Assembly: GCF_002878395.1 (NCBI RefSeq)
Contig: NC_061119.1
Location: forward strand, 39,943,882 to 40,007,881
Origin: Capsicum annuum
Lineage: Eukaryota > Streptophyta > Magnoliopsida > Solanales > Solanaceae
DNA: 64,000 nucleotides
Direction of reading: 5' to 3'
The position numbers and the translations under genes were made by a program. How positions within the stretch are numbered: position 1 is the stretch's first letter; each line of letters starts with the position of its first letter. This document shows positions 21,309-33,988 of this stretch, piece after piece. The notes below the pieces were generated by a model, which was not told the DNA's origin, did not search any database, and was given only the letters and a program-made list of their open reading frames with translations.

Positions 21309-23766
21309 TGTACCACCCCGTGTTTCCCTAACATAATCTAAGTCCCAATGCATGAGTATTTGCATATAAAAATATCTAAAAACTTATTATTTTTCAGTTT
21401 AGAGCCTGACATTGCATAGGAAATTCAATTAGCTTTCCAACGATATAAAATTCATCCAAATCCGATAACCGGGTAAGAAGTTATGGCAATTTTAAGATTC
21501 AATCGTTAGACCCAATCATTTTAACCCTTAGCACGTCGCGGAGAAAGTCCAAATGACAATTGTCAATTTCTAGTACGACTCCGCGATCATGGTGCATCGT
21601 GGAGCAGGCCAATTTTTTGTTTGGCAATTTCCAGTGGGCCTTCGCGATGTTGGCGCATCGCGGAGGTGGCCAAATTGGCATTCCAAAGGCTTACCGCGAT
21701 AGCTCCGCATCGTGGTATTTGTACAGGTCCCAATTGTCCCTTTTCCAGTGGCTTGGCGCGATTGTGATGCATCACGCCAAGGCCAAAAATCGAGATCTTC
21801 AATTTTCAGCAGCTGTTTTTAAATTTGTTCAGGGGTATTTGGGTCTTTTTACACAGCCATAATTAACCTAAAACACAAAATTTAGCCCCTAAACACCCGA
21901 AATAGTCATCATTATTTCAATTCCTCACACAATCAAAGATCGCCTTTTCAAGAGCAAGAAACCCTAACTCTCAAATTCAAGGCCAATCCTCAAGAACTCA
22001 CCCAGAACTTCAAGAAATTCATTATCCCAGGCATTTTAGATGTTCATCCATGGACCCCTTTCATCCATGGAGTCCAAATATCCTATTTTAATTACCAAGT
22101 TTTAATTTTTTTCAAGCTATTTGATTTTAAATTATGATTTCATCCATGAACCTTCATGTATTATTGATTTTATACCATGTTACCATGAAATTATTGATAT
22201 CATTCAATCCTCCATGTTTTTATATTATTATTTATTGAATTAAACCATGATTTAGATATATTATATTGAATTCATGCTATTCCATAAGTTCTATGACATT
22301 CCTATGATTGTGTTTAACCATGAACTATCAGTGTTTGATAAAATGCCTACAAAAGTGATTGATTTAATAAAAGCCTTCATGCTTTGTCCTCCAACCTTTA
22401 GTGTCATTTTTCCATTGTTGTTTTTGAGTCCTGGGGGTATTGAATACCCAAAAACCATAGTTTTTATGTAGTCTTGTCTCAGTACATTATAGAATAGTCT
22501 TTATAACATACTATGAGCATTATCAGAATAGTCAAATATCAGTCAGTTAAACTCAGAACAATCTAGTATTTCAATGTCTTTCAGTTGGGAGTAGGATTTA
22601 GCACCGAGCGAGTGTAGGGATGGCGGCTTGCTCGTCAGATAGGCAGAGTCGTTATTAGTAGTCCCTATACTCCAGAACTACATAGCCAGCGTAGGATATG
22701 AGAAGTCACTCATCAGATTAGGCTTGACTATCTCACAGGAGTCATCCGCCAGTTCAGGCTTGACACCCTTAGTCCTTTGGACATTATATTAGTTTAGTGG
22801 ATCCATACAGCTAGCGTTAGTACCCGTGGTATGATATTAACACCCTTCTAACTAGGGTTATAGGTTGGACCCTGATTATCTTAAATTGTGGAATATCGGT
22901 TAGATGATACCTACCACAGTCTCAGTTACAGTCCCAGTTCAGTTATGCAGTCTTAGAGCTATTTGACCAAATCATACAGATATCAGTATTTTTTCAGTAT
23001 TTCAATTTACAAATTTCACTCAGTCCATTTTATATGCTTGGTCATGCATCCCTAGTGTCTACAGATTTTTACGTATCTTCAATATTTACAGACTGTCATG
23101 CATACTCGGTATTTACACATTTTCTATATTTTCAGTATCTACAGATTTCATGTTCTCTACTCAGTACTCTATGTTTTACATGCATATTCAGTTAATTATT
23201 AGTCCTGTTCATGAAACCATGCATATCAGCCTACCTCATTTAGCATACCAGTACATTCAAAGTAGTGATCGCATACCTTTCTTATGCGCTATGATGTATT
23301 ATATCATAGGTGCTGATGCTCAGTTCCCGAATCACACTTAGACTTCATTCTCAGTATATTAGTAGTACAGTAGCAGTGGTGAGTCCTCATCATTCGAGGA
23401 TAGATTATTTTACTTCATATCTCTATTTCAGTAGTTAGCAGAGTTAGTTGGGGGCCTGTCCCATCAACTCATATTTAGTCAGTCAGTTTTAGAGGCTTTT
23501 CAGACATTTGAGTTAGTTATTCAGTATTTGGATTTTCAGTTGAAATGTCACTTTATCAGTAATTAATTAGATTCAGTCAGTTTTTCTATAGATTCATATT
23601 TCAGTATTGATTCAGTGATAAAACCTTATGGCAATATTAGATGTTTTCTGCAATTATGATATTATTATTTAATGCTCACAACAGGTACCAGCTCATGGGT
23701 TAGCTTGTGGTCTCTCGAGACTGTAAGCACCGTGTGACGCCCAGGATGTACTCTCGGGGCGTTACA
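21309..23766 (+). repeat. Tekay-1 3' LTR (2458 bp)
   Basis: TGTACCACCCC to GGGGCGTTACA. Holds the palindrome array at 21578-21781, the 21-bp dyad at 23289-23309 and the CGAGGATAG/GAGTCCTCAT dyad near 23380-23402. Confidence 0.93.
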
Positions 23767-23771
23767 AAATA

Positions 23772-24769
23772 TAAAAATAAAAAAATTTACTGAACAAAAT
23801 AAATTATTTTTCATGCCATGTCCACGTGAATTCACAAATAATCAAACTTTAAGTAATTCATTATGCTTCTTCTCCTTTTTTGGTTACGGTAGGAGATATA
23901 TGTCACATCCCTGTATTGTATGGACACCCTAACTATACCTCTATATCATACACAAGTTTGTTAAATCCCCCAATTATATAATGAAATTGTTCCAAGCTAG
24001 CTACATTATCTATTATTCATAGTGTTACAAAATAAATATTTACACGAGTACTAAATGTGAAATTGACAAATACGAGGAAGCAATAAGAGACCAAAGGACA
24101 AAGTCAATGACACGATTTTATGGGATTTTATGGCTACCCAAAAAATCAATGTCATTCTTTTAATCATGTCAAAAGAGATTACATGGAAAAGATGGGCGAT
24201 TGAGTTAAAGTTATAGGATTCAGGCCACCGGATACGACACAGGTAAATATCAACAACGTACTTTTGCCAGTTTTCTGATATGCATTTAAACTTTGCTAGC
24301 GATTTTGAAAGAAAACTATTTAGTATTATGATTTCCTCATAAACAAACAATTGGTATTGATGACATTTCATCTGATTTACTATTCTAACAATAGATGTGT
24401 CATGCATGAATATAAAAGTGGAACTCGTGCCAACAAAGGGTCAAAAGTTGAGTTTGAGTCCTAAAATACTTTGGCTCAAACTAAATATTATTGCAAAATT
24501 TTCATGGGCCATATTTTGATTGTTTCATTTAACAAGTTCTTCCATGAACTTTCCCTATTTTGGAGTAGTCTTTAAGTTTTGCCTTTCAAATTGGTGGTTT
24601 TAAATTTTTTCTACTACTCATTTAATGAAAATTTGTTTGTCCACTGTATCTTAACTATAACCTAATTTCGCTAGATAAACCTTAGAGAATGTTTGCCATG
24701 CGCATGAGTAAAATATTATCTAATCCGCAAGACATAAATACCCTTAATATTAAAAAGAGAAAAATTGCA
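23772..24769. other. Unassigned flank, no gene recognised
   Basis: AT-rich DNA after the target duplication of Tekay-1. The longest open frame (minus strand 24051-24407, 118 residues) has no motif I know and atypical composition, so I do not call it a gene. Confidence 0.4.
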
Positions 24770-24992
24770 AGACATAAGTTATGCCCTATAAGGCACAAAT
24801 TCATACCACTGAACTTGTGTGCTGCCTAAGGCATAAGTTCAACATATGAACTTCTTAAGTAATATTCTAAAAATCAATTTATGTTTCAAGAGACATTATG
24901 CCTTACAAGGCATAGGTTCATTTTGAAAACTTTATGCCTAAGAAGTTCATACTATTGAACTTATGCCCCATGGCACAAGTTATGCCTAAGTG
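24770..24992. repeat. Cluster of TTATGCC/GGCATAA inverted words
   Basis: At least five pairs of TTATGCC and GGCATAA, often as near-palindromes such as TTATGCCTTACAAGGCATA, linked by GAACTT/AAGTTC words. They look like a palindromic repeat family of unknown type. Confidence 0.65.
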
Positions 24993-25080
24993 ATTCAAGA
25001 GTAATCTATGAAGACGAGAACAACACAAAACTAAAGAAGCGACGAAATTGAAATGTAGAATGTAAAAGGATAAAAGGATA

Positions 25081-25107
25081 GATGATAGATAGATAGATAA
25101 ATAGACA
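25081..25107. repeat. GATA microsatellite
   Basis: Short run of imperfect GATA units. Confidence 0.8.
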
Positions 25108-25714
25108 CCAGAAGATAGAAAGAAATCAGAACCAATGAGTATATTAAACTCAAAACCCTAAATCATTTATCAACGAGCACCTAATATCTTATGTTGACCG
25201 CAAGGGAATCGAAATGCCCTTACAACCACCATTTATAAATAAATGTCAACAAAAGCATTTCCAAGCTATTACTCACTCTCTCAAGAGTTTTCATATCTTC
25301 ATTATTAAAACCCAAACTAAGGAAATAAGCTAGCTCCCAAGTATTTATAGTTTAGGCTAATTATTATACATTTAGGGCCCAAAAGTGACCCCATTACAAG
25401 AAAAGGCCATCTAAGGGCTATTTTGACCCGCTCTTGAAATGCTAGAATAGATCAAAGGAGGATCCAAAGCCCCTTGGGCGCATGTCCCTTCCAAGTGGCT
25501 TTCGAGTGCATCTTTGCACTCTTTTGGCCCTTCTTAATAGTATTCTTCATCTATTTGGCATCTTCTAATAGTACTAAGGAGTCGTCAAGTACCTCAAGCA
25601 TCATACGTATCCCATCCAAAGGTCCGTAGTTAATTTAGCTTGTATCACTAAGGCAACATACGACAACAATTTAATTGAATACTACCCCAAAATAGAGGCA
25701 TTCCAGAGAATGGC
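25108..25714. other. Unassigned flank of Tekay-2
   Basis: No recognised domain. It has TATTTATAGTTTAGG near 25350 and could be an old LTR or host intergenic DNA. It ends at the TG of the Tekay-2 LTR. Confidence 0.35.
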
Positions 25715-26229
25715 TGTAACACCTCGAGAGTATACCCTAGGCACCACACGGTGCTTACAGTCTCGAGGGACCACAAGCCAACCCATGAGCTGGTACCTAC
25801 TGTGAGCACTGAATAATAATAACAAAATAACATATGCAAAATATTTGAAAATGCCATAAGGTTTTAAACAATAAAGCATTTCTGAATCATGAATCTGGAA
25901 AACAACAACTGTCTGAAAATAATTGCCTGAAACTAATAAAATAAAAATAAACTGACTGACTGTCTGAAGTGTCTAAAAGCCTCTAAAAACTAACTAAATA
26001 AGAGTTGATGGGATAGGTCCCAACTAACTCCAACTAACTATGGAACTGAAAGCATGAAAATAAATATAGTATGTCCTCGAAATATGAGGACTCACCACTA
26101 CTACAACAGATAATCTGGAAGGTCTATGCGTTATTCAGGAACTGAGTATCCGAACTAATGATATGATACATTATAGCGCAAGAAAAGATTAGCAATCAGT
26201 ACTATGAATCTACTGGTATGCTAAATGAG
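25715..26229 (-). repeat. Tekay-2 3' LTR, first part
   Basis: Reverse complement of the last ~515 bases of the Tekay-1 type LTR, including the dyad GTCCTC-N7-GAGGAC at 26073-26091. Ends with ATGAG (26225-26229), the left target copy of Tekay-3. Confidence 0.9.
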
Positions 26230-26876
26230 TGTAACGCCCCGAGTCTGTACCCCAGATGCTATACGGTGCTCATAATCCCAAAGGACTACAAGCTAACCCA
26301 TGACTGGTACCTGCTGTAATAACTGTGTAATAAATACTGAAATAATTACGGAAATAGGCGGAAACATATGCCATAAGGTTCAAATCTATAATTAAATCTA
26401 GATGGGGTATCAAAATACCAATACTGAATAGAAGTACTGAATAACTGAACAACTGTCTGAAAATACTTTAGTCTGAAAAGCCTCTAAACTATCTGAACTG
26501 TGGAGTTAATGGGATAAGTCCCCAACTAACTCTGACTATTGAAAAATAATATTGAAAACAACTATTTCCTTGAACTATGAGGACTCATCACTACACTGAA
26601 TGCTGAAAATCTGAACTGCTAAGGGTGCTCGGAGCTCATGCATCTGAACCTATGATATAAGACATCATAGCATAAAAGAAAAGCATGCGTCGGTACTTTT
26701 AATGTATTGGTATGCTCAGTGATGTAGGATAAAGTGCATGGGTTCATATGCATGAACAATAATATCTGAACAATATGAGAATAACTGAATGAAAGTACAT
26801 GAATGAATATGAAAACTGTATTGAGATCATAATAACACAAAATACTGGATTACTGGTAACTGAATGACTATATTTG

Positions 26877-26992
26877 GAAGTCTTGATTCTGTAGAACTAT
26901 ACTGAGTCCCGTACTGAGTTGAGTGACTGTGCCTGGCAGTCTTGAATCTGAGGAACTGAACTGAGTTCCATACTGAGACTGAATCTGAAACT
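26877..26992. repeat. 58-bp tandem repeat in Tekay-3 LTR
   Basis: Two units starting GGAAGTCTTGA (26877) and GGCAGTCTTGA (26935), each with GAACT.nACTGAGT. The right LTR (about 44310-44430) and Tekay-5 LTR (about 52155-52270) have the same pair. Confidence 0.75.
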
Positions 26993-27108
26993 GAGACCGT
27001 GGGAAGTAATCATCTAACCAACATACCCCTTCTCTAACTGATTTGGGGTCCAACCTGTAATCCCAATTGGAAGAGTGTCAATACAGTGACATGGGTAAAG
27101 ACAAGTTC

Positions 27109-27281
27109 TGAGTCACTCTCATCTGGAAGGTACTCTAAATAAGAATGGTGGTACCCTCAACTGGCAGGTAGATCACCTCATCAACCCTCAACTAGTAGGT
27201 TGATGTCTCCACCTATGCTTGCTATGCAATTCTGGAACGTAAGGACTGCTTCTAAGGAGTTCACCCTCTACTGATAGGTGA
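27109..27281. repeat. Array of four mini-hairpins with a shared loop
   Basis: Units at 27109-27134, 27146-27176, 27178-27204 and 27259-27281 each have the core ACC-CTCnnCTnnnA-GGT, with different complementary arms outside it. The best is CATCAACC with GGTTGATG (27178-27204), a perfect 8-bp stem. The first unit has one C-to-T change in its core. Confidence 0.75.
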
Positions 27282-28208
27282 GTCCCCATCCTTGAGCACA
27301 CTCGGTGCTAAATTATACTCCCAACTGAATAGACACTGGACTGATTTCTAAACTATACTAGGCTAGATTGAACTGTTACTGATCGTACTGTATAACTGAA
27401 CTGAACTGAATTCACTGAGTTTTGTGGACTGACGTAATACTACTTAATTGCGTTAACTAACTGAATTCTACTGATTGAGACATGACTAATTCTACTCTGT
27501 GACTAACCATGGCTCTAGACAAAGAAACTAAATTATCGGGTATTAAATACCCCTAGGACTTGATAGCATAAACTTAAAAGACGTGACAAAATCTTGAGAC
27601 ATGGTAATTACTACTCAGTCATCATTCATTCATTGGGCATTCAAGCAAATAATTGCATGATATAGACTTGCATACATGCTAACATGATATAATTTCACTA
27701 TTCAACTCGTGTGGACAATTCATCAAACACTTGTGGGGCATAATATATACACATAATACTAACACATGTAGGCATCATAATTGAATTCCAATTATACAAT
27801 TCCAAGAGTTTCAACATGGATTCACATGATAAAGCACACATATCAATTAACTCTACATGAATATTGCAATAAATCATGAATACACTTTAATTTAAATCAT
27901 GGAAATCTTTAAATTACTCTACATGAACTTTAAAAGAGTTTCTTGGACTCCAAGTGTGGAAGGAACCCTTAGATGAACACTTCACATACCTTAGTTGTTG
28001 AATTTTTGAAATTTAATGGTGAGATCTTGATTTGAAATTTAAACACCTAAGGTTTTGTTCTTGACCAAATTAGAGAATGAATGGGTATAGTTTCTCTCCA
28101 AAGGGCTTAATTTTGTATTTTTAGGGGTTGGAGGAAGTGGGAAAAGACCCAAATATCCCCAAGGATGCAGTCTTTTAATGACTAAAAACAATGTTACCTG
28201 ATGTGCAG

Positions 28209-28345
28209 TCCGACGCGCTGCGTCATTGGCATCGACGTGATAGCTAACATGCCGCATCGAGTCCGCATCAGTTCACCAAAATTTGCACTGAAGCTGGGGA
28301 AAAACTATCTTATTGATGTGATAGTTGATGCGATGCGTCGAAATT
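28209..28345. repeat. CG-rich palindromic words in Tekay-3 LTR
   Basis: Short, imperfect dyads such as GACGTGATAGCTAAC with CGCATCGAGTC share GTGATAGCT and GCATCG with the palindromes of Tekay-1. Confidence 0.55.
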
Positions 28346-28615
28346 GCATGGACCCACTATTTTGGGTACTCAAATATGATCTAAATGAGGTTTGAAAAAT
28401 CCAAAACTTGTTCGAAAACACCTATTGACATTCCTGATCATGAATTAACTCAAATATCGATATTTAATGGATGTAAAGGTCGCAAAATAAGATTGCCAAC
28501 TTTTAAAAGCTAAAATAACACTAAGTCTGAATACTTAGCTAAAATATTCTAAGTCTGGCATCCCTTGTCAAGCCTAAAGGACTGATTCAAGCTAAGAATT
28601 TTGCTGGGTCTTACA

Positions 28616-28631
28616 TTATATTCTCCTTAGG
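28616..28631 (-). other. Polypurine tract of Tekay-3
   Basis: Minus strand CCTAAGGAGAATATAA next to the LTR, preceded by CATTCGAGGATGAATATT. Confidence 0.75.
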
Positions 28632-28884
28632 AATATTCATCCTCGAATGAGACTGTTGAGACTGAGAAACTAAGAGGCTGGACTTAGACACTGGGCATGC
28701 ACAACTGAAGCGTGGTTTCATGACTGAGATAGCTGATACACTGAATTATCATACTGAACATGCATATTTGATGCATGAATAAATGGCTGAGCTGACTCAT
28801 GAACATATGACTGAACATGCAATGGTAACTGAGACCAGGTTTGTAACTGAAATCAGAATATGAAACTGAATAATCTTAGGGAAA

Positions 28885-31800
28885 ACTATTACCTTGAGCT
28901 GAACCTGAGTTTACGAAGAAAAGGTGAGGATACTTGGTCCGCATAGTTTCTTCTGATTCCCAAGTAGCTCCCTCAATGAACTGATTCCGCCAAAAAACTT
29001 TGACTAGAGGGACTTCTTTGTTCCTCAGTCTGTGAATCTAATAATCAAGGATTTTGACTGGAATCTCTTTATAAGAGAGGCCATTCTGAACATCTATGCA
29101 CTCTATGGGGATTATGGCTGATAGGTCACCTATGCATTTATTTAGCAAGGAGACATGAAACACTGGATGGATTGAAGATAGATTTGAAGGCAACTCAAGC
29201 TTGTAAGCTACCTTCCCAAAATGGCTGAGAATTCGGTAAGGACCGACATATTGGGGACTGAATTTTTCCTTCTTTCCAAACTGGTTTACTCCTTTCATAT
29301 AAGAGATCTTCAAGTACACATAGTCACCAATCTCAAACTCAAAATCTATTATGCGCACATCTGGGTACAATTTCTGTTGGCTTTGAGCTATTTTAAGCCT
29401 TTCCCCGATCAGCTGGACTTTCTCTAAGGTATCAAATACCAAGTCAGGCCCTATCACTGCAGCCTCACCCACCTTAAACCAACCAATGGAAGATCTACAC
29501 CTCCTCTCATAAAGTGCTTCAAATGGAGCCATTTGAATACTAGAAATAGTTGTTGTATGAGATTTCAATCAAAGGCAAGTGGTCATCCCAACTACCTTTA
29601 AAATCTATCACACATGCTCACATCATATCCTTTAAAGTCTAAATGGTTCTTTCTGCTTGACCATCTGTCTGAGGGTGAAAAGCTGTACTGAGGTGAACTC
29701 GGGTACCAAGACCCTTTTGGAATGCATTCCAGCAATGAGAGGTGAACTGGGTACCTCTATCTGAGATGATGGATAATGAAACACCGTGCAATCTAACCAA
29801 CTACCTGATATAGAGTTTGGCATATCCCTCAGCTGAATAAGAGGTATGGACTGGTAGGAAATAAGCTAATTTGGTCATCCTGTCTACAATGACTCAAACT
29901 AAATCATGCTGACGACGAGTACGAAGTAAACCCATCACAAAGTCTATTTTCACTTCTTCCCATTTCTAGGTGGGAATGCTGAACTCCTGTATGGAACCAT
30001 TAGGCTTTTGATGCTCAATCTTAATCTGCTAACATGTTGAGCACTTAGCGACAAACACTACAATGTCTCTCTTCATCCCACTCCACCAATAGATCTCCCA
30101 CAAATCATGGTACATCTTAGTGGCCCCTGAATGAATAGAGTAACGTGCACAATACCTTCTGCAAGAATTCACTATCTTAATTCATCTACGCCTGGCATAC
30201 AAAGCTGACCCTGACAATGAAAAACACCATCTCCTCATTAGGAGAAAACCTCTACCATTTGATCTCTGACTGATTCTTTTAACTTGACCAGATTGGGATC
30301 TTTATCCTGCTTTTCCTTTACTTCAAAAACTAGGGATGATTCTAAACTACTCTACACCCTTACACCACCTTTTGCTGAGTCGACTATGTGGACACATAGT
30401 CAGGCTAGCTGATGAACTTCCTGAGCTAACTTCTTCTTACTGTCCTTGACATGAATAATACTACCCATAAATATTTTACTGAGAGCATCGGCCATTACAT
30501 TGGCCTTGCTCGGATGATATAGGACACTCATGTCGTAGTCTTTCAATAACTCTAACCACCTTCTGTAATAGAGATTTAGATCTTTCTGAGTAAATGCATA
30601 CTGCAGGCTCTTATGGTATGTGAACACATCAACATGCAAACCATACAAATAGTGCCTCCAAATCATTAAGGCAAATACTACTACTGCTAACTCAAGATCA
30701 TGAGTAGGATAATTCTTTTCATGACGTTTAAGATGCCTAGAGGTATAGGCTATGACCTTACCTCTTTGTATCAAAACACACCCCAAGCCAACTCTAGAGG
30801 AATCATAATACACAATAATGCTGTCTGAACCATCTGGTAAGGTCAAAACCAGAGCTGTAGTGAGTCGAGTCTTCAACTCCTGAAAAATCTTCTCACAAGA
30901 ATTTGACCATTGGAATTTGACTTATTTCTGAGTCAATCTAGATATAGGAGTTGCAATAGATGAAAACCCCTCAATGAACCATCGGTAATATTAGATCGAA
31001 CCCAAGAAACTCCTAATATTTGATGGAGAGATGGGCCTGGGCCAGTTTCTCACTATTTTGGTATTTTGGGGGTCAACTCTAATACCATTACTGGAAATGA
31101 TATGGCCGAGGAAAGCTACTGACCTTAGCCAAAATTCGCACTTACTGAATTTGACGAATAATTGATGATTTGTAAGAGTCTGCAATACTATTCAGAGATG
31201 GTCTGCATGATCATGTTCAAGCAGGAGTAGATGAGAATGTCTTCTATGAAGTCTATGACAAATATGTCCAAGTACTGCTTGAACACAGGATTCATCAAGT
31301 CTATGAAGGCTGCTGGAGCATTGGTAAGACCAAAGGACATGACTAAAAATTAAAAGTGACTATACCAAGTCCTAAAAGCTATTTTTGGGATATCACACTC
31401 CCTGACTCTTAGTTGAGGATAGCCTGATCTGAGGTCTATCTTAGAGAAATAACTGGCACCCTGAAGTTGGTCAAACAAGTCATCGATTATAGGGAGTGGA
31501 TACTTATTCTTGACTATGACTTTATTTAACTGATGATAGTCAATACACATTCTGAGTGAACCATCTTTTTTATGCACGAATAAAACTGGCGCACCCCACG
31601 GGGACACACTAGGTCTGATGAATCCCTTATCTAGGAGATCCTTTAACTGTTATTTTAATTCTCGAAGTTTTAAAGGTGCCATTCTATATGGCGGAATAGA
31701 TATGGGCTGAGTATCTGGAAGAAGGTCTATTCCAAAGTTGATTTCCCTTTTGGGAGGAACTCCTAAAAGATCGTTGGGAAACACATCTAGGAATTCACAT

Positions 31801-32290
31801 GCTACTGACACCGACTCAAGAGTAGGCGTTTCTAAACAAGAGTCCTGGACTTGAACGAGATGATAGACACATCCTTTAGATATCATTTTTCTAGCTCGAA
31901 GGCAAGAAACAAGCTGACCCTAAGTGCTGAAGTACTACCCCTCCACTCTAGGATAGGTTCATTTGGAAACTAAAACCAGACAATTCTATTTCTGCAGTCG
32001 ACTAAGGCATAGCAGGAATGAAGCTAATCTATGCTGAGAATGAAATCAAAATCAGTCATCTCTAATTTGACTAAGTCTGCTGAAGCTATTTTCTGAGATA
32101 TCATAATCGGGCGGTTCCTGTATACCCGCCTGGCTATGATGGTCTTACCCACTGGGGTAGAGACTAAGAAAGGATCTACTAGAATTTTGGGACTGACTCT
32201 AAAGTCAACGACTATATAAGGAGTAACAAAGGACTAAGAAGCTCATGGGTATAGCAAAGCATAATCATGTAAATGGAAAAATTGTAACGT
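28885..32290 (-). pseudogene. Tekay-3 pol (broken)
   Basis: RT start [20 protein letters not shown] (31650-31886), then [24 protein letters not shown] (31350-31607). The active site near 31240 reads FIED where FIDD is normal, so the first catalytic Asp is lost. RNase H is open at 30400-30876 ([11 protein letters not shown], then [12 protein letters not shown]). Integrase keeps ISDRGTQFTS and GQAERTI followed by TAG near 29640-29770. The open stretch 29038-29568 holds the integrase C-terminus ([36 protein letters not shown]) and the chromodomain-like tail begins HRLRNKEVPLVKVFWRN beyond a stop. Confidence 0.9.
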
Positions 32291-33472
32291 ACCAGTGACC
32301 ACATTAGGAGAACTTTCCTAATCCTATTAGGACTGAAGATCATAGAGTCTGTTTGGGCGTTGCTCACTGGTGGCACTGGAAGTGGCACCCTGCTGATTCA
32401 GGTGATCGGATTGAGCTGAGGGATGGTTATTCTGACCCTGAGAACCTGAATGAGGACAATATCTGACTCTATAGTGTGGGTTGTGATACTTGAAACGCAC
32501 ATCGCTACTCGCTCTACAGATACCCTGGTGGTTTCTTCCATACTTCTGATAATAGGGATTGGTTCGAGTACTGCTAACACTGCCCTGGTGTTTAGGGCCT
32601 GGTGCCTTATCCCTATTGCCATCTCTAAATTTTGACACAAGAGCACTGACTGAGGATGGAGCTAGGACTGAATATTTTGAGTGGAATTGAGAACGATTCC
32701 CACCCTCTGACTTAGGCTGAGCAAAGTTGAAACTACCTATTCTCGCTTTCTTGCTCTCCCCTTTCTTATTTTTATTCTTGGCCTCTCTATCTGCTGTGCA
32801 TGGACCATAAGCCTGGATATGTCCATCTTCTTAATAAGCATTACGGTCCTAAACTCCTTGACCACGCTGCTAGACACCCCTGAAACATACTTACTCATTT
32901 GAGATCTGCTGTCTGCCATTACATGAGGAGCATATCTAGATAATTGAGTAAACTTGAGAGAATACTCTTTCACTGTCATAGTGCCCTACTTCAGATTGAT
33001 AAATTACAGAACCTTCCCACAACTCTAGTAGAAAGAACCTTTCCAAAAAAAGTAGTGGCAAACTCCTCCTACTCTATGAGGCCTACATCTACAGCCTTCC
33101 ACTATTTAAACCATGAGTGAGCCACATCCTGCAACTGATAAGTGGCCTTTCAACAACAGTCAGCCCCATAATATCAGTAACCTCCTACACCTGATCAAGA
33201 AATTCCTGAGAGTCCTCATCTAATTTAGACCCAGTAAACGAAGGAGGGTTCATTCGGGTGAGGTCCCAAATCCTGGTAGCAGCAGTATTGGCCACTGGGT
33301 TGGCCGAAAAAATAGCTGAAAATTCATTCTAGGATGTCACAGAATAAGCTAGGGTGGTGAAAGCTGCCCTGAACTCAGCGTGGGAGACATGTTCATCCAG
33401 TGAATCTGGCTGGACGGGTTAGGGTTCTGGCTGATCTCCTATTCCTCTTCCCTTAGTCCTTTTTAGAGCCAT
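32291..33472 (-). pseudogene. Tekay-3 gag (broken)
   Basis: Starts MALKRTKGRGIGDQPEP at 33472, then HVSHAEFRAAFTTLA. The core piece MTVKEYSLKFTQLSRYAPHVMAD is at 32737-32979. The zinc knuckle near 32460-32500 is ruined (RFKYHNPHYRVRYC: two Cys lost). It has stops and frameshifts, and one stretch with TAG where CAG is expected. Confidence 0.85.
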
Positions 33473-33672
33473 ATTTCTCTAAATTAAAGAGAAAAGATTA
33501 GACTAAGAGTTTAACTAGAGCTCAGCCTCACTCACACGACATGAATATTGAAAATAGGGAAACTTTTCCTAAAACATCTCGTAGCCTCCTATCCATAAGT
33601 GTGGCACGCAACACACCCATGTACAAGAATCTACTAGATGCGGCTTTCAGACTTCTTAGGAAACTGTTGAAC

Positions 33673-33690
33673 CTTAGGCTCTGATACCAA
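33673..33690 (-). other. Primer-binding site of Tekay-3
   Basis: Minus strand TTGGTATCAGAGCCTAAG, initiator tRNA-Met. Confidence 0.95.
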
Positions 33691-33693
33691 GTT

Positions 33694-33988
33694 TGTAACG
33701 CCCCGAGTCTGTACCCCGGACGCTACACGATGTTCATAATCTCGAAGGAACACAAGCTAACCCTTGACTGGTACCTGCTACAATAATTGTGTAATAAATA
33801 CTGAAATAATTATGGAAATAGACGGAAACAGATGCCATAAGGTTCAAATCTGTAATTAAATCTGGATGTGGTATCAAAATACTAATACCGAATATAACTA
33901 CTGAATAATTGAACAACTATCTGAAAATACTCTAGTCTAAAAAGCCTCTAAACTGTCTGAACTGTGGAGTTTATGGGACAAGTCCCCA
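33694..33988 (-). repeat. Tekay-3 5' LTR, first part
   Basis: TGTAACGCCCCGAGTCTGTA as in the 3' LTR, cut at CCCCA (33984-33988), the left target copy of Tekay-4. Confidence 0.93.

Larger units (their letters stand above)
13829..23766 (+). mobile_element. Full-length Ty3/gypsy chromovirus (Tekay-1)
   Basis: Complete structure: 5' LTR 13829-16322, PBS 16326-16343, gag, protease, RT, RNase H, integrase with chromodomain-like tail, PPT 21295-21308, 3' LTR 21309-23766. A perfect 5-bp target duplication AAATA lies at 13824-13828 and 23767-23771. LTR length near 2.5 kb, tRNA-Met priming and the C-terminal tail fit the Tekay/Del clade. The LTRs differ at roughly one base in ten over the first 190 bases (hand-aligned), so insertion is old. 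Coding frames carry many stops. Confidence 0.93.
26230..28615 (-). repeat. Tekay-3 3' LTR (2386 bp)
   Basis: TGTAACGCCCC to GGGTCTTACA. Contains the 21-bp dyad (26650-26670), a 58-bp tandem repeat (about 26877-26992), a mini-hairpin array (27109-27281) and CG-rich palindromic words (28209-28345). Confidence 0.93.

Noticed and set aside
13829..23766. Possible endogenous pararetrovirus
   Set aside because: Long LTRs, integrase with D-D-E and target duplication mark a Ty3/gypsy retrotransposon; no movement-protein domain seen.
24051..24407. 118-residue minus-strand open frame
   Set aside because: No motif, no promoter or neighbour support, and it lies in AT-rich repeat flank.
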